Source: Phycisphaerales bacterium
GTDB lineage: Bacteria; Planctomycetota; Phycisphaerae; Phycisphaerales; UBA1924
DNA: 5,792 bases
NCBI GenBank assembly: GCA_003511945.1
Contig: DOJA01000276.1
Coordinates: forward strand, 1-5,792
Reading direction: 5' to 3'
Shown: positions 1-5,792 of the stretch, in pieces
Numbering within the stretch: the first letter of the stretch is position 1
Layout: every line of letters begins with the position of its first letter
Notes under the pieces: model-generated
What the model saw: only the letters and a program-made list of their open reading frames with translations
The model's database searches: none
What the model was told of the DNA's origin: nothing
Translations under genes and position numbers: made by a program

Positions 1-24
1 GGGGGCGCTTCCGGGGGCGCTTCC
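1..24. repeat. Two tandem 12-bp units inside the coding sequence
   Basis: The 12-bp unit gggggcgcttcc occurs twice in direct succession (1-12 and 13-24). A third, partly matching ggggggcgc follows at 25. On the minus strand the units encode the Gly-Ser-Ala-Pro repeat of the acidic protein's linker. The array may continue beyond the left edge. The length, a multiple of three, keeps the frame open if unit number changes. Confidence 0.6.
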
Positions 25-258
25 GGGGGGCGCGTCGGCCGCTTCGGCGCGGGACTGGGCGTCCTCGATGGCGCGCTCGACGCCCGCTTCCAGTCCGGTG
101 TGGTCGCCCGTCGGCGTCGCGTCCTCGCGCGCGGGCTCGGAGGCGTCGGCCGCGGTCGCTTCCTCGACCTGTGGGCGCAGGGTCTCGACCGCCTGCTCGA
201 CTTCAGCGAGCAGGGAGTCGATCTGGGGGCCCAGGTCGTCGGTCTCGGCTTTGGCCAT
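1..258 (-). CDS. Acidic protein of unknown function, N-terminal part
   Basis: An open frame on the minus strand starts with ATG at 258 and runs 86 codons without a stop to the left edge, so the gene is partial at its C-terminus. The product begins MAKAETDDLGPQIDSLLAEV. It is rich in Glu, Asp and Ala, with a likely amphipathic helix or short coiled coil over residues 10-35, and then turns into a Pro/Gly/Ser/Ala-rich linker at 77-86 (APPGSAPGSAP). No signal peptide or membrane segment is visible, so it is probably cytoplasmic. Third-position GC bias fits real coding. The Shine-Dalgarno is weak: GGAG lies about 14 bases before the ATG. It is divergent from rsmE. A short acidic N-terminus plus flexible linker leading to a downstream domain is possible (flagellar FliN-like proteins have such a layout), but nothing visible here proves any family, so I leave the function open. 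Confidence 0.6.
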   Translation of the reverse strand, partial: MAKAETDDLGPQIDSLLAEVEQAVETLRPQVEEATAADASEPAREDATPTGDHTGLEAGVERAIEDAQSRAEAADAPPGSAPGSAP

Positions 259-286
259 GTCCGGTGCGGGCGCTCCGTCCGGTAAC

Positions 287-317
287 CCCCGGAACCAAAC
301 CCCGGAACCACGGGGTT
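287..317. repeat. 13-bp direct repeat overlapping an inverted repeat in the divergent intergenic region
   Basis: The 11-bp string ccccggaacca occurs at 287-297 and again at 300-310, a period of 13. The second copy lies inside an inverted repeat: AACCCCG (298-304) and CGGGGTT (311-317) are exact reverse complements around a 6-base loop. This sits between the divergent acidic-protein gene and rsmE, just before or overlapping the putative rsmE -35 box. Such paired sites could bind a regulator. They could also be GC-rich sequence noise. Confidence 0.45.
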
Positions 318-344
318 GCACAGCGCTCCCCGGTGGTCCATGAT
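316..344 (+). promoter_or_regulatory. Candidate sigma70-type promoter for rsmE
   Basis: TTGCAC at 316-321 and CATGAT at 339-344 are separated by 17 bases. They match the -35 and -10 consensus at 3 and 4 of 6 positions. Transcription would start near 351, leaving a leader of about 50 bases before the rsmE ATG. The match is modest, and promoters of this lineage are poorly defined, so this is only a candidate. Confidence 0.25.
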
Positions 345-401
345 CGACCCGCGCACGGGGTCACTCAAGGCACCGGGGCCTTCCGGGGGGCAGACCAGCC
401 C

Positions 402-1136
402 ATGCACACGCTCTATCTCCCCGATTTCCAGCCCGGGCAGCCCGAGGGGGCCATCGAGGGCGATGAGGCCCGCCACGGCGCCCGGGTCAAGCGCCTCGCC
501 CCCGGGGACCTCGTCCGCGTGCTCAACGGGCGCGGGCTGGTCGTCCTGGGGCGCCTCACTGAGGCCCGCCGGCGCCTGGCCTTTGTGGTCGAGCGTTGGG
601 AGGAGACGCCCCCGCTCAGCCCGGCGGTCGAGGTGTGGAGCGCCACCCCCAAGGGCGCACGGGTCGAAGAACTGGTCGACGCGCTGGTGCAGGTGGGGGC
701 CGCCTCGTGGACGCCGATGGCCTGCGCGCGCAGCGTGGTGGACCCGCGCGACGCGAAGCTCGCGCGCCTGGAGCGCATCGCAACCGAGGCGCTCAAGCAG
801 GCCGCCCGACCCTGGGCGATGTCGATGCGCGAGAAGTCGCCCTTCGCTGCCGCCCTCGATGCGCCCGCGGGGACGGCGCTGGTCATCGCCGACGCCTCGG
901 GGCAGCCCTGCAGGCCGAGCGGCGAACCCGCGGTCCGCCTGCTGATCGGCCCGGAGGGCGGGTTCACTCCCGAGGAGCTCCGCGCCGCCCGCGACGCCGG
1001 GGCGCGGGTGTGCGCGCTGGGGGCGCATACGATGAGGATCGAACTGGCGGCCCCGGTCGGCGTCGCGCTCATCCTCCGTGAAGAGCAGCGCCGCCCACGC
1101 AACCCGGACCCGCCCTCGCAGGAACAAGCGCCATGA
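402..1136 (+). CDS. rsmE: 16S rRNA (uracil(1498)-N(3))-methyltransferase RsmE
   Basis: RsmE uses S-adenosylmethionine to methylate N3 of U1498 in 16S rRNA within the 30S subunit, in the cytoplasm. The product is 244 aa, a normal length for the family. It has an N-terminal PUA-like RNA-binding part (about 1-72, beginning MHTLYLPDF) and a C-terminal SPOUT knot domain. The signature LLIGPEGGF lies at 180-188, the SAM-binding knot segment LGAHTMRIELA at 206-216, and the conserved EALKQAAR helix at 129-136. The ATG at 402 is chosen because the PUA domain starts right there; the frame is open further upstream but shows nothing protein-like. The Shine-Dalgarno is poor, only a G-run at 385-390. Two motifs deviate: the usual LRxETA is MRIELA, and the usual K-x-x-E-L-G-V helix reads ALVQVGA (95-101). 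The stop overlaps the next start as ATGA, implying translational coupling. Confidence 0.93.
   Translation: MHTLYLPDFQPGQPEGAIEGDEARHGARVKRLAPGDLVRVLNGRGLVVLGRLTEARRRLAFVVERWEETPPLSPAVEVWSATPKGARVEELVDALVQVGAASWTPMACARSVVDPRDAKLARLERIATEALKQAARPWAMSMREKSPFAAALDAPAGTALVIADASGQPCRPSGEPAVRLLIGPEGGFTPEELRAARDAGARVCALGAHTMRIELAAPVGVALILREEQRRPRNPDPPSQEQAP
1120..1124 (+). promoter_or_regulatory. Ribosome binding site of the toroid-protein gene, inside rsmE
   Basis: AGGAA lies 8 bases before the ATG at 1133, within the last codons of rsmE. It supports both the chosen start and the ATGA coupling. Confidence 0.6.
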
Positions 1137-2347
1137 ACCGCATTCAGAGCACGCTCGTCGCGATCCTGGCCCTGCTGGCGCCCTCGGCGCTGACGCCCCG
1201 CGCGTCGGCGCTCGACGACGCCTCGCGCCAGACCGCCCAGCGACTGATCGACCGCTCGATCGCCTTCCTCCGCGCCCAGCAGGACCCCGCCACCGGCGGC
1301 TGGGCGGTGAACCCGCAGGGGCCGAACTACCCCGCCATCACCGGGCTCGTCGTCACAGGCATGCTGATGGACCCGCGTATCGACTGCGCCGATGAATCCG
1401 TGGCCAAGGGCGTGGGGTTCATGCTGTCGTTCCAGCAGCCCGACGGGGGGATCTACGACCGCGTGCTGCCCTCCTACAACACCGCGCTGTGCGTCAGCGC
1501 GCTGGCCCGGTGCGAGTCCGACCCGGCGCAGGCCGCGGTGCGCGGCGCGGTTCCCTTCCTGCGCTCGCTCCAGTGGAGCGAGGACTCCCTCGACCTGCCC
1601 GAAGAGACCCAGAAGGTCGGCCCCGATCACCCCTTCTACGGCGGGGTGGGCTACGGACGCCACGGACGCCCCGACAACTCGAACCTGAATGTCTTCGTGC
1701 AGGCGCTGCACGACGCGGGCGTGCCCGCGAGCGACCCGGCGCTGCAGCGAGCCCTGGTGTTCCTCCGCCGGACGCAGATGGACGACCGGGTCAACGAGAT
1801 GCCCTACGCCCAGGGCTCACGCCAGGGCGGGTTCGTGTACGCGACCAGCGAGAACAAGGAGACGCTCGGCTCCGGGCAGTCGATGGCGGGGACAATGGAC
1901 GAGTCGCTGCCCGACGGCACAACCGCTTCGCGCCTGCGCTGCTACGGCTCGATGACCTACGCCGGGTTCAAGGCGATGATCTACGCCGACCTGAAGCGCG
2001 ACGACCCGCGCGTGCGGGCGGCGTACGACTGGCTCAGCCGCAACTACACCGTGAAGGAGAACCCCGGCGTCGGCACCGACGGGCTGTATTACTACTACCT
2101 CACCATGGCCCGCGCCCTGGCGGCGTGGGGCGAGGAGCAGATCCCCGCCCCCCCGGACGCCGACGCCGCGCCGGACGCGCCGACCGACGCTCCCTCCCGC
2201 GACTGGCGGGCCGACCTCATCGCGCAGCTGGCGACGCTGCAGACCGAGGACGGCTCGTTCCGCCCGGTCGACGACCGCTGGATGGAGGACAACCCGGTCC
2301 TGATCACGGCGTACGCGCTCATCGCGCTGCAGGAGATGACGCGGTAG
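1133..2347 (+). CDS. Secreted prenyltransferase/squalene-oxidase-repeat (alpha/alpha-toroid) protein
   Basis: A 404-aa exported protein. Residues 1-26 form a signal peptide: MNR, a hydrophobic core (STLVAILALLAPSAL), then an AxA cleavage site (ASA|LDD). The mature part is built of helical repeats typical of the squalene cyclase/prenyltransferase toroid: SIAFLRAQQDPATGGW (42-57), FMLSFQQPDGGIYD (96-109), PFLRSLQW (141-148), ALVFLRRTQ (207-215), GSMTYAGFKAMIYA (272-285), and LIAQLATLQTEDGSF (362-376) ending with TAYALIALQEM. A Pro/Asp/Ala-rich linker (338-354) precedes the last repeat. I see no DXDDTA motif, so a true squalene-hopene cyclase is unlikely. These folds also occur in complement-like and binding proteins, and exported versions are frequent in planctomycetes. 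The real role is unknown. It follows rsmE with a 4-base ATGA overlap. Its stop at 2345-2347 touches the stop of the convergent toxin gene. Confidence 0.85.
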   Translation: MNRIQSTLVAILALLAPSALTPRASALDDASRQTAQRLIDRSIAFLRAQQDPATGGWAVNPQGPNYPAITGLVVTGMLMDPRIDCADESVAKGVGFMLSFQQPDGGIYDRVLPSYNTALCVSALARCESDPAQAAVRGAVPFLRSLQWSEDSLDLPEETQKVGPDHPFYGGVGYGRHGRPDNSNLNVFVQALHDAGVPASDPALQRALVFLRRTQMDDRVNEMPYAQGSRQGGFVYATSENKETLGSGQSMAGTMDESLPDGTTASRLRCYGSMTYAGFKAMIYADLKRDDPRVRAAYDWLSRNYTVKENPGVGTDGLYYYYLTMARALAAWGEEQIPAPPDADAAPDAPTDAPSRDWRADLIAQLATLQTEDGSFRPVDDRWMEDNPVLITAYALIALQEMTR

Positions 2348-2740
2348 TCACAGCGTCTCGATCTTTCGGCTCCGGATCGGCACGCGGAACGCCGAGCCGC
2401 GCCCCGTTCGCTCCGCAAGGTCCATGATCTGTGGCCACTTCTCGATCATGACCCTGACCTGCTGCCACTCGTCGAGGTTCTGGTACCCGTCGGCCATGAA
2501 AAAGGTCGTGAGTTTCGCAGCCCGCCAGACTTCACGCTCGGTCGGACGCTTGCTGATCCGAAGATCCCCGCTCACGATGATCCACCCGCCTTCTTCGGAC
2601 AAACGCACGATCCAGTCCGTGTCCGGCGTGGGCGTCGCGAACTTGTCGCGGAGATGAACGACGCTGTGCTCCGGCTCGACCAGCGCGTTCAGCGCCGTCG
2701 CTAATCGTGGCGAAAGGCAGTTATCGAAGAAGAACTTCAT
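2348..2740 (-). CDS. PIN-like (DUF5615/VapC45-type) toxin
   Basis: A 130-aa protein of the PIN-like DUF5615 class, the presumed toxin of a VapBC45-type module; known PIN toxins are Mg-dependent ribonucleases. It opens with MKFFFDNCLSPRLATAL, the usual start of this class with Asp6 as first acidic residue. TPDTDWIV (38-45) supplies Asp40/Asp42, and IIVSGDLRI (54-62) supplies Asp59, the late acidic residue after a beta strand. The length is close to that of Mycobacterium tuberculosis VapC45 (Rv2019). The ATG overlaps the antitoxin stop as ATGA, and no clear Shine-Dalgarno precedes it, so translation probably depends on coupling to the antitoxin gene. It looks less GC-rich than its neighbour: my hand count gives 73 G/C in 2461-2580 versus 84 in 1561-1680. 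The cellular target is not deducible here. The RNase role is family inference. Confidence 0.8.
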   Translation of the reverse strand: MKFFFDNCLSPRLATALNALVEPEHSVVHLRDKFATPTPDTDWIVRLSEEGGWIIVSGDLRISKRPTEREVWRAAKLTTFFMADGYQNLDEWQQVRVMIEKWPQIMDLAERTGRGSAFRVPIRSRKIETL

Positions 2741-3438
2741 GCGGCGAGCGATCGCTCGAACTTCACTGCGTCCCGCACCTCGGCCGCTGGGGCGCCGTAC
2801 CAGGACGCGGCGCGCGCATCACCGAAGCGCTCAGCGAAGCAGGCGATGACCTGAGTGGGCACCCCGGAGTCTCTTGTGATCGGGCGCCCGAAGGAGCGAT
2901 CAGGATCGATCACGACACGCCGGGCCTTGCCCAGTGGCCACCACCGTCGCGGGTTGCCCCCGTCGAACTCGACCCCCTCAAGGTGCGGGCGGACGAGTGT
3001 TCGGAAGACCTGCTGGCTCTCCGCGAGATCGACCAGATCAGCGTCCCCGAGTTCGCCGGCGACCTCGAGGAACAAGGTGCGCCCATCGGTCAGGAACTCG
3101 TGCGTGATGAACGGGTGGCGACACTGCAGGATCTCGGCGGCGCGCTCGCTGGCGCGCCGGATGCGGGTCATCGACAGCCCGCGGTCCCGCAGCGTGCTCA
3201 CGAAGCGGACCTCCAGCAGGTCTGCGAAGCTCAGTTCAACAGTTCGGTCGGATCGGGCGAGATCGGAGCCGACGAGGGGAGAGGTCTCGGCGCGCCCGAT
3301 CGTGCTGTAGCCACGGACCCAGCCCGACACGCGGCGGTGCGACACCCCGGTGAGCCGACTGGCCTCACCAATGGAGTAGATGCCCACTCCCAGGGACGGG
3401 ATGGTGGCGTGGGTGCGGCTGGAGTCGATCCGGTCCAT
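2737..3438 (-). CDS. VapB45-like antitoxin: MerR-type HTH plus DUF433 domain
   Basis: A 233-aa protein, expected to neutralise the PIN-like toxin encoded next and to repress its own operon. A helix-turn-helix of MerR-like type is seen at 18-48 (GIYSIGEASRLTGVSHRRVS, then GWVRGY). A DUF433 domain lies at the C-terminus, about 174-231 (VVIDPDRSFGRPI, GVPTQVIACFAERFG, APAAEVRDAVKFE). The middle part, 66-170, resembles the central region of Rv2018-type antitoxins. Two-domain architecture, length and order (antitoxin first) match M. tuberculosis VapB45/VapC45. The ATG at 3438 is chosen over longer in-frame starts because GGGAGAAG lies 8 bases before it and the upstream sequence is non-coding and promoter-like. 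The stop overlaps the toxin start as ATGA. The toxin-binding role is inferred from family and pairing. Confidence 0.82.
   Translation of the reverse strand: MDRIDSSRTHATIPSLGVGIYSIGEASRLTGVSHRRVSGWVRGYSTIGRAETSPLVGSDLARSDRTVELSFADLLEVRFVSTLRDRGLSMTRIRRASERAAEILQCRHPFITHEFLTDGRTLFLEVAGELGDADLVDLAESQQVFRTLVRPHLEGVEFDGGNPRRWWPLGKARRVVIDPDRSFGRPITRDSGVPTQVIACFAERFGDARAASWYGAPAAEVRDAVKFERSLAA
2745..2758. repeat. 14-bp perfect palindrome before the toxin start
   Basis: CGAGCGATCGCTCG is fully self-complementary and lies in the last codons of the antitoxin gene, 4 bases before the toxin ATG. In RNA it can fold as a 5-bp stem with a GATC loop, in the very place where a Shine-Dalgarno would be. It contains the octamer GCGATCGC. 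It may limit independent toxin translation. Confidence 0.5.
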
Positions 3439-3443
3439 CCTGA

Positions 3444-3451
3444 CTTCTCCC
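3444..3451 (-). promoter_or_regulatory. Ribosome binding site deciding the antitoxin start
   Basis: On the minus strand GGGAGAAG reads from 3451 to 3444. Its GGGAG core is 8 bases before the ATG at 3438. It is the only good Shine-Dalgarno for this frame and argues against the longer upstream starts. Confidence 0.7.
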
Positions 3452-3457
3452 GAACAC

Positions 3458-3485
3458 AATCTAGCCCCCCGCTGCACCAAGTCAA
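3458..3485 (-). promoter_or_regulatory. Candidate promoter of the antitoxin-toxin operon
   Basis: On the minus strand TTGACT (3485-3480) and TAGATT (3463-3458) are spaced 16 bases apart, matching the sigma70 consensus at 4 to 5 positions each. Transcription would begin near 3451, giving a very short leader that starts about at the Shine-Dalgarno. The 6-bp arms tgactt (3441-3446) and aagtca (3479-3484) form an inverted repeat framing the promoter, and could be operator half-sites for the antitoxin HTH. Confidence 0.5.
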
Positions 3486-3494
3486 AGAATCGAC

Positions 3495-3510
3495 CCGCCG
3501 GAACCGGCGG
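3495..3510. promoter_or_regulatory. Perfect 7-2-7 palindrome between divergent promoters, candidate operator
   Basis: CCGCCGG-AA-CCGGCGG is an exact inverted repeat. It sits just upstream of the -35 regions of both the antitoxin promoter (minus) and the peptidase promoter (plus), a position suited to a shared regulator such as the antitoxin itself. Binding is not shown by sequence. A chance GC palindrome is possible. Confidence 0.4.
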
Positions 3511-3533
3511 CTTTCGTCGGTGGTGAAGGTCGC

Positions 3534-3542
3534 TGGTATATC
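3534..3542 (+). promoter_or_regulatory. Candidate extended -10 promoter of the M32 peptidase gene
   Basis: TGG followed by TATATC (3537-3542) resembles an extended -10 element (TGn plus TATAAT-like). The -35 is poor; TTTCGT at 3512-3517 is the nearest. Transcription would begin near 3549, leaving a leader of about 30 bases. Confidence 0.35.
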
Positions 3543-3568
3543 CGGGGGCGATTGTGCGTCGTTCTCCC

Positions 3569-3574
3569 AAGGAA
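3569..3574 (+). promoter_or_regulatory. Ribosome binding site deciding the M32 peptidase start
   Basis: AAGGAA lies 6 bases before the ATG at 3581. It favours this start over the in-frame GTG at 3554, which has no Shine-Dalgarno. Confidence 0.7.
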
Positions 3575-3580
3575 CCCACC

Positions 3581-5164
<1,584 letters not shown>

Positions 5165-5185
5165 GCTCTTGGCCTCGGCTCCAGA

Positions 5186-5208
5186 GGCGGGCGATTCACT
5201 CGCCCGCC
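5186..5208. terminator. Stem-loop terminator candidate after the M32 peptidase gene
   Basis: GGCGGGCGA (5186-5194) and TCGCCCGCC (5200-5208) form a perfect 9-bp stem with loop TTCAC, 21 bases after the stop codon. A pyrimidine-rich tract (ctctaccctctctc) follows instead of a T-run, so it is not a textbook intrinsic terminator. Position in a convergent gap supports the role. Confidence 0.55.
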
Positions 5209-5226
5209 GCTCTACCCTCTCTCAAC

Positions 5227-5246
5227 TCGTCCGCCGTGGCGGACGA
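5227..5246. terminator. Second stem-loop in the convergent gap, likely serving the lipoprotein gene
   Basis: TCGTCCGCC (5227-5235) and GGCGGACGA (5238-5246) are exact reverse complements around GT. In practice this is an 8-bp stem with a 4-base loop. It begins 6 bases after the minus-strand lipoprotein stop (5253-5255). No T-run follows on the minus strand (GTTGAGAGAG), so termination is inferred from the strong stem and the convergent setting. Confidence 0.5.
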
Positions 5247-5252
5247 AGTGCT

Positions 5253-5792
5253 TCAGGGCATCGGCCCGGTGATCGGGCGGTCCAGGGCCGAGAAGTCCAG
5301 GCGCCCGCTCTGGGAGAAGCCCGCGCTGGGGCGGCGCAGGCGGGCGTCGAACAGCACCTCCGCGATCGTGCCGGGGACCTCGTAGACGATGCTCCCGGAC
5401 AGCGTGTAGGGCACTTCGCCCTCGAGCGCGGGCCGATCGGCGCCCGTCAGCAGGGTGACCGGCAGGTCGACCGACTGCGCGCCGAAGCGGTTGAGCGTCA
5501 CTTCCGCCGAGCGCTCGCCCTGGAACACCGGGCGCCCGTCGAGCGCCAGCGTGTACGACACGGTCCGCAGGGGCAGGGCCCGGTCGGAGGTGTTCTCGCC
5601 CAGCAGGCGGAAGGTGAGAACCGCGGCCTCGGGCGACTCGTCGGTGACCGCGACCGACGCAACCCGGAAGGTCGGCGGCGCGGGCGAGGAGCACGCGCCC
5701 AGCGAGAGCGCCCCCGCCGCGATCAGGGGGGCAAGGACATGAGAGCCGCTCACAGATCGACGCAGGGAGGGCCGGAGCGACAGGCGGGACGC
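5253..5792 (-). CDS. Lipoprotein with LEA14/WHy-like domain, start beyond the right edge
   Basis: A minus-strand envelope lipoprotein. A hydrophobic stretch ends in the lipobox LGAC (VLAPLIAAGALSLGAC, then SSPAPP), predicting lipid attachment at that Cys. The following ~145 residues resemble a LEA type 2 (WHy) beta-sandwich: FRVASVAVTDESPEAAVLTF, LLGENTSDRALPL, VSYTLALDGRPVFQGE, VDLPVTLL, and GSIVYEVPGTIAEVLFD. Such domains are found in bacterial lipoproteins of uncertain, possibly stress-related, role. The first start codon in the window is GTG at 5753. It has no Shine-Dalgarno and would give an n-region without positive charge. The frame stays open to the edge and adds Arg-rich residues (RLSLRPSLRRSV), just what a signal peptide needs. 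I therefore treat the gene as 5'-partial; if GTG is real, the protein has 166 aa. It converges on the M32 gene. Confidence 0.75.
   Translation of the reverse strand, partial: ASRLSLRPSLRRSVSGSHVLAPLIAAGALSLGACSSPAPPTFRVASVAVTDESPEAAVLTFRLLGENTSDRALPLRTVSYTLALDGRPVFQGERSAEVTLNRFGAQSVDLPVTLLTGADRPALEGEVPYTLSGSIVYEVPGTIAEVLFDARLRRPSAGFSQSGRLDFSALDRPITGPMP

Noticed and set aside
171..401. N-terminal extension of rsmE from the upstream in-frame start
   Set aside because: Low-complexity translation overlapping the divergent gene; the RsmE PUA domain begins at the ATG at 402.
413..1711. 432-codon open frame on the minus strand
   Set aside because: Antisense to rsmE and the toroid gene; composition is Arg/Gly/Ala noise, typical of GC-rich shadow frames, with no recognisable motif.
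1133..2347. Functional squalene-hopene cyclase and a hopanoid operon
   Set aside because: The protein is only 404 aa, has a signal peptide and lacks DXDDTA; no other hopanoid gene is nearby.
2367..2399. CGGCTC/GAGCCG inverted repeat after the toroid gene as a terminator
   Set aside because: Only 6 bp with a 21-base loop and no T-run, and it lies within toxin codons.
2748..2755. GCGATCGC as a cyanobacterial HIP1 element
   Set aside because: A single copy; the gene content does not suggest a cyanobacterium.
3455..3556. cacaat (3455-3460) and attgtg (3551-3556) inverted repeat
   Set aside because: Only 6 bp, about 90 bases apart, and easily due to chance.
3554..3580. GTG start for the M32 peptidase
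   Set aside because: No Shine-Dalgarno before it, while AAGGAA precedes the ATG at 3581.

Overview
The window is a GC-rich bacterial segment with tightly packed genes, several ATGA start/stop overlaps and short intergenic gaps. The best guess at origin is Planctomycetota, probably Phycisphaerae. It rests on the GC-rich codon use, the divergent RsmE and an exported squalene-cyclase-repeat protein of a kind common in planctomycetes. This is an inference; no marker gene here proves it.

Layout from left to right: (1) a minus-strand acidic protein of unknown function, cut by the left edge (1-258); (2) a divergent intergenic region with a 13-bp direct repeat and an inverted repeat (259-401); (3) a plus-strand pair joined by ATGA: rsmE (402-1136), the 16S rRNA U1498 methyltransferase, and a secreted alpha/alpha-toroid protein with prenyltransferase/squalene-oxidase repeats (1133-2347); (4) a minus-strand toxin-antitoxin module of VapBC45 type: a MerR-like HTH + DUF433 antitoxin (2737-3438) overlapping by ATGA a PIN-like DUF5615 toxin (2348-2740); (5) a divergent promoter region (3439-3580) with a perfect GC palindrome; (6) a plus-strand M32 carboxypeptidase (3581-5164) with all its family motifs; (7) a convergent gap (5165-5252) with two strong hairpins; (8) a minus-strand lipoprotein with a LEA14/WHy-type domain (5253 to the right edge), whose true start probably lies outside the window.

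Most genes are housekeeping or envelope functions that need not work together. The real functional unit is the vapBC45-like pair: the antitoxin is first in the operon, carries its own DNA-binding domain and is translationally coupled to the toxin. It sits between housekeeping genes, and its toxin gene is visibly less GC-rich than the gene it converges with. The toxin stop codon directly abuts that gene's stop codon with no spacer, which fits a later insertion, although no mobile-element borders are visible. I found no tRNA, rRNA, CRISPR array or insertion sequence. The more notable points are the palindromes at the vapB/vapC junction and at the vapB/M32 divergent promoter, and the coupling of an rRNA methyltransferase to an exported toroid protein of unknown role.
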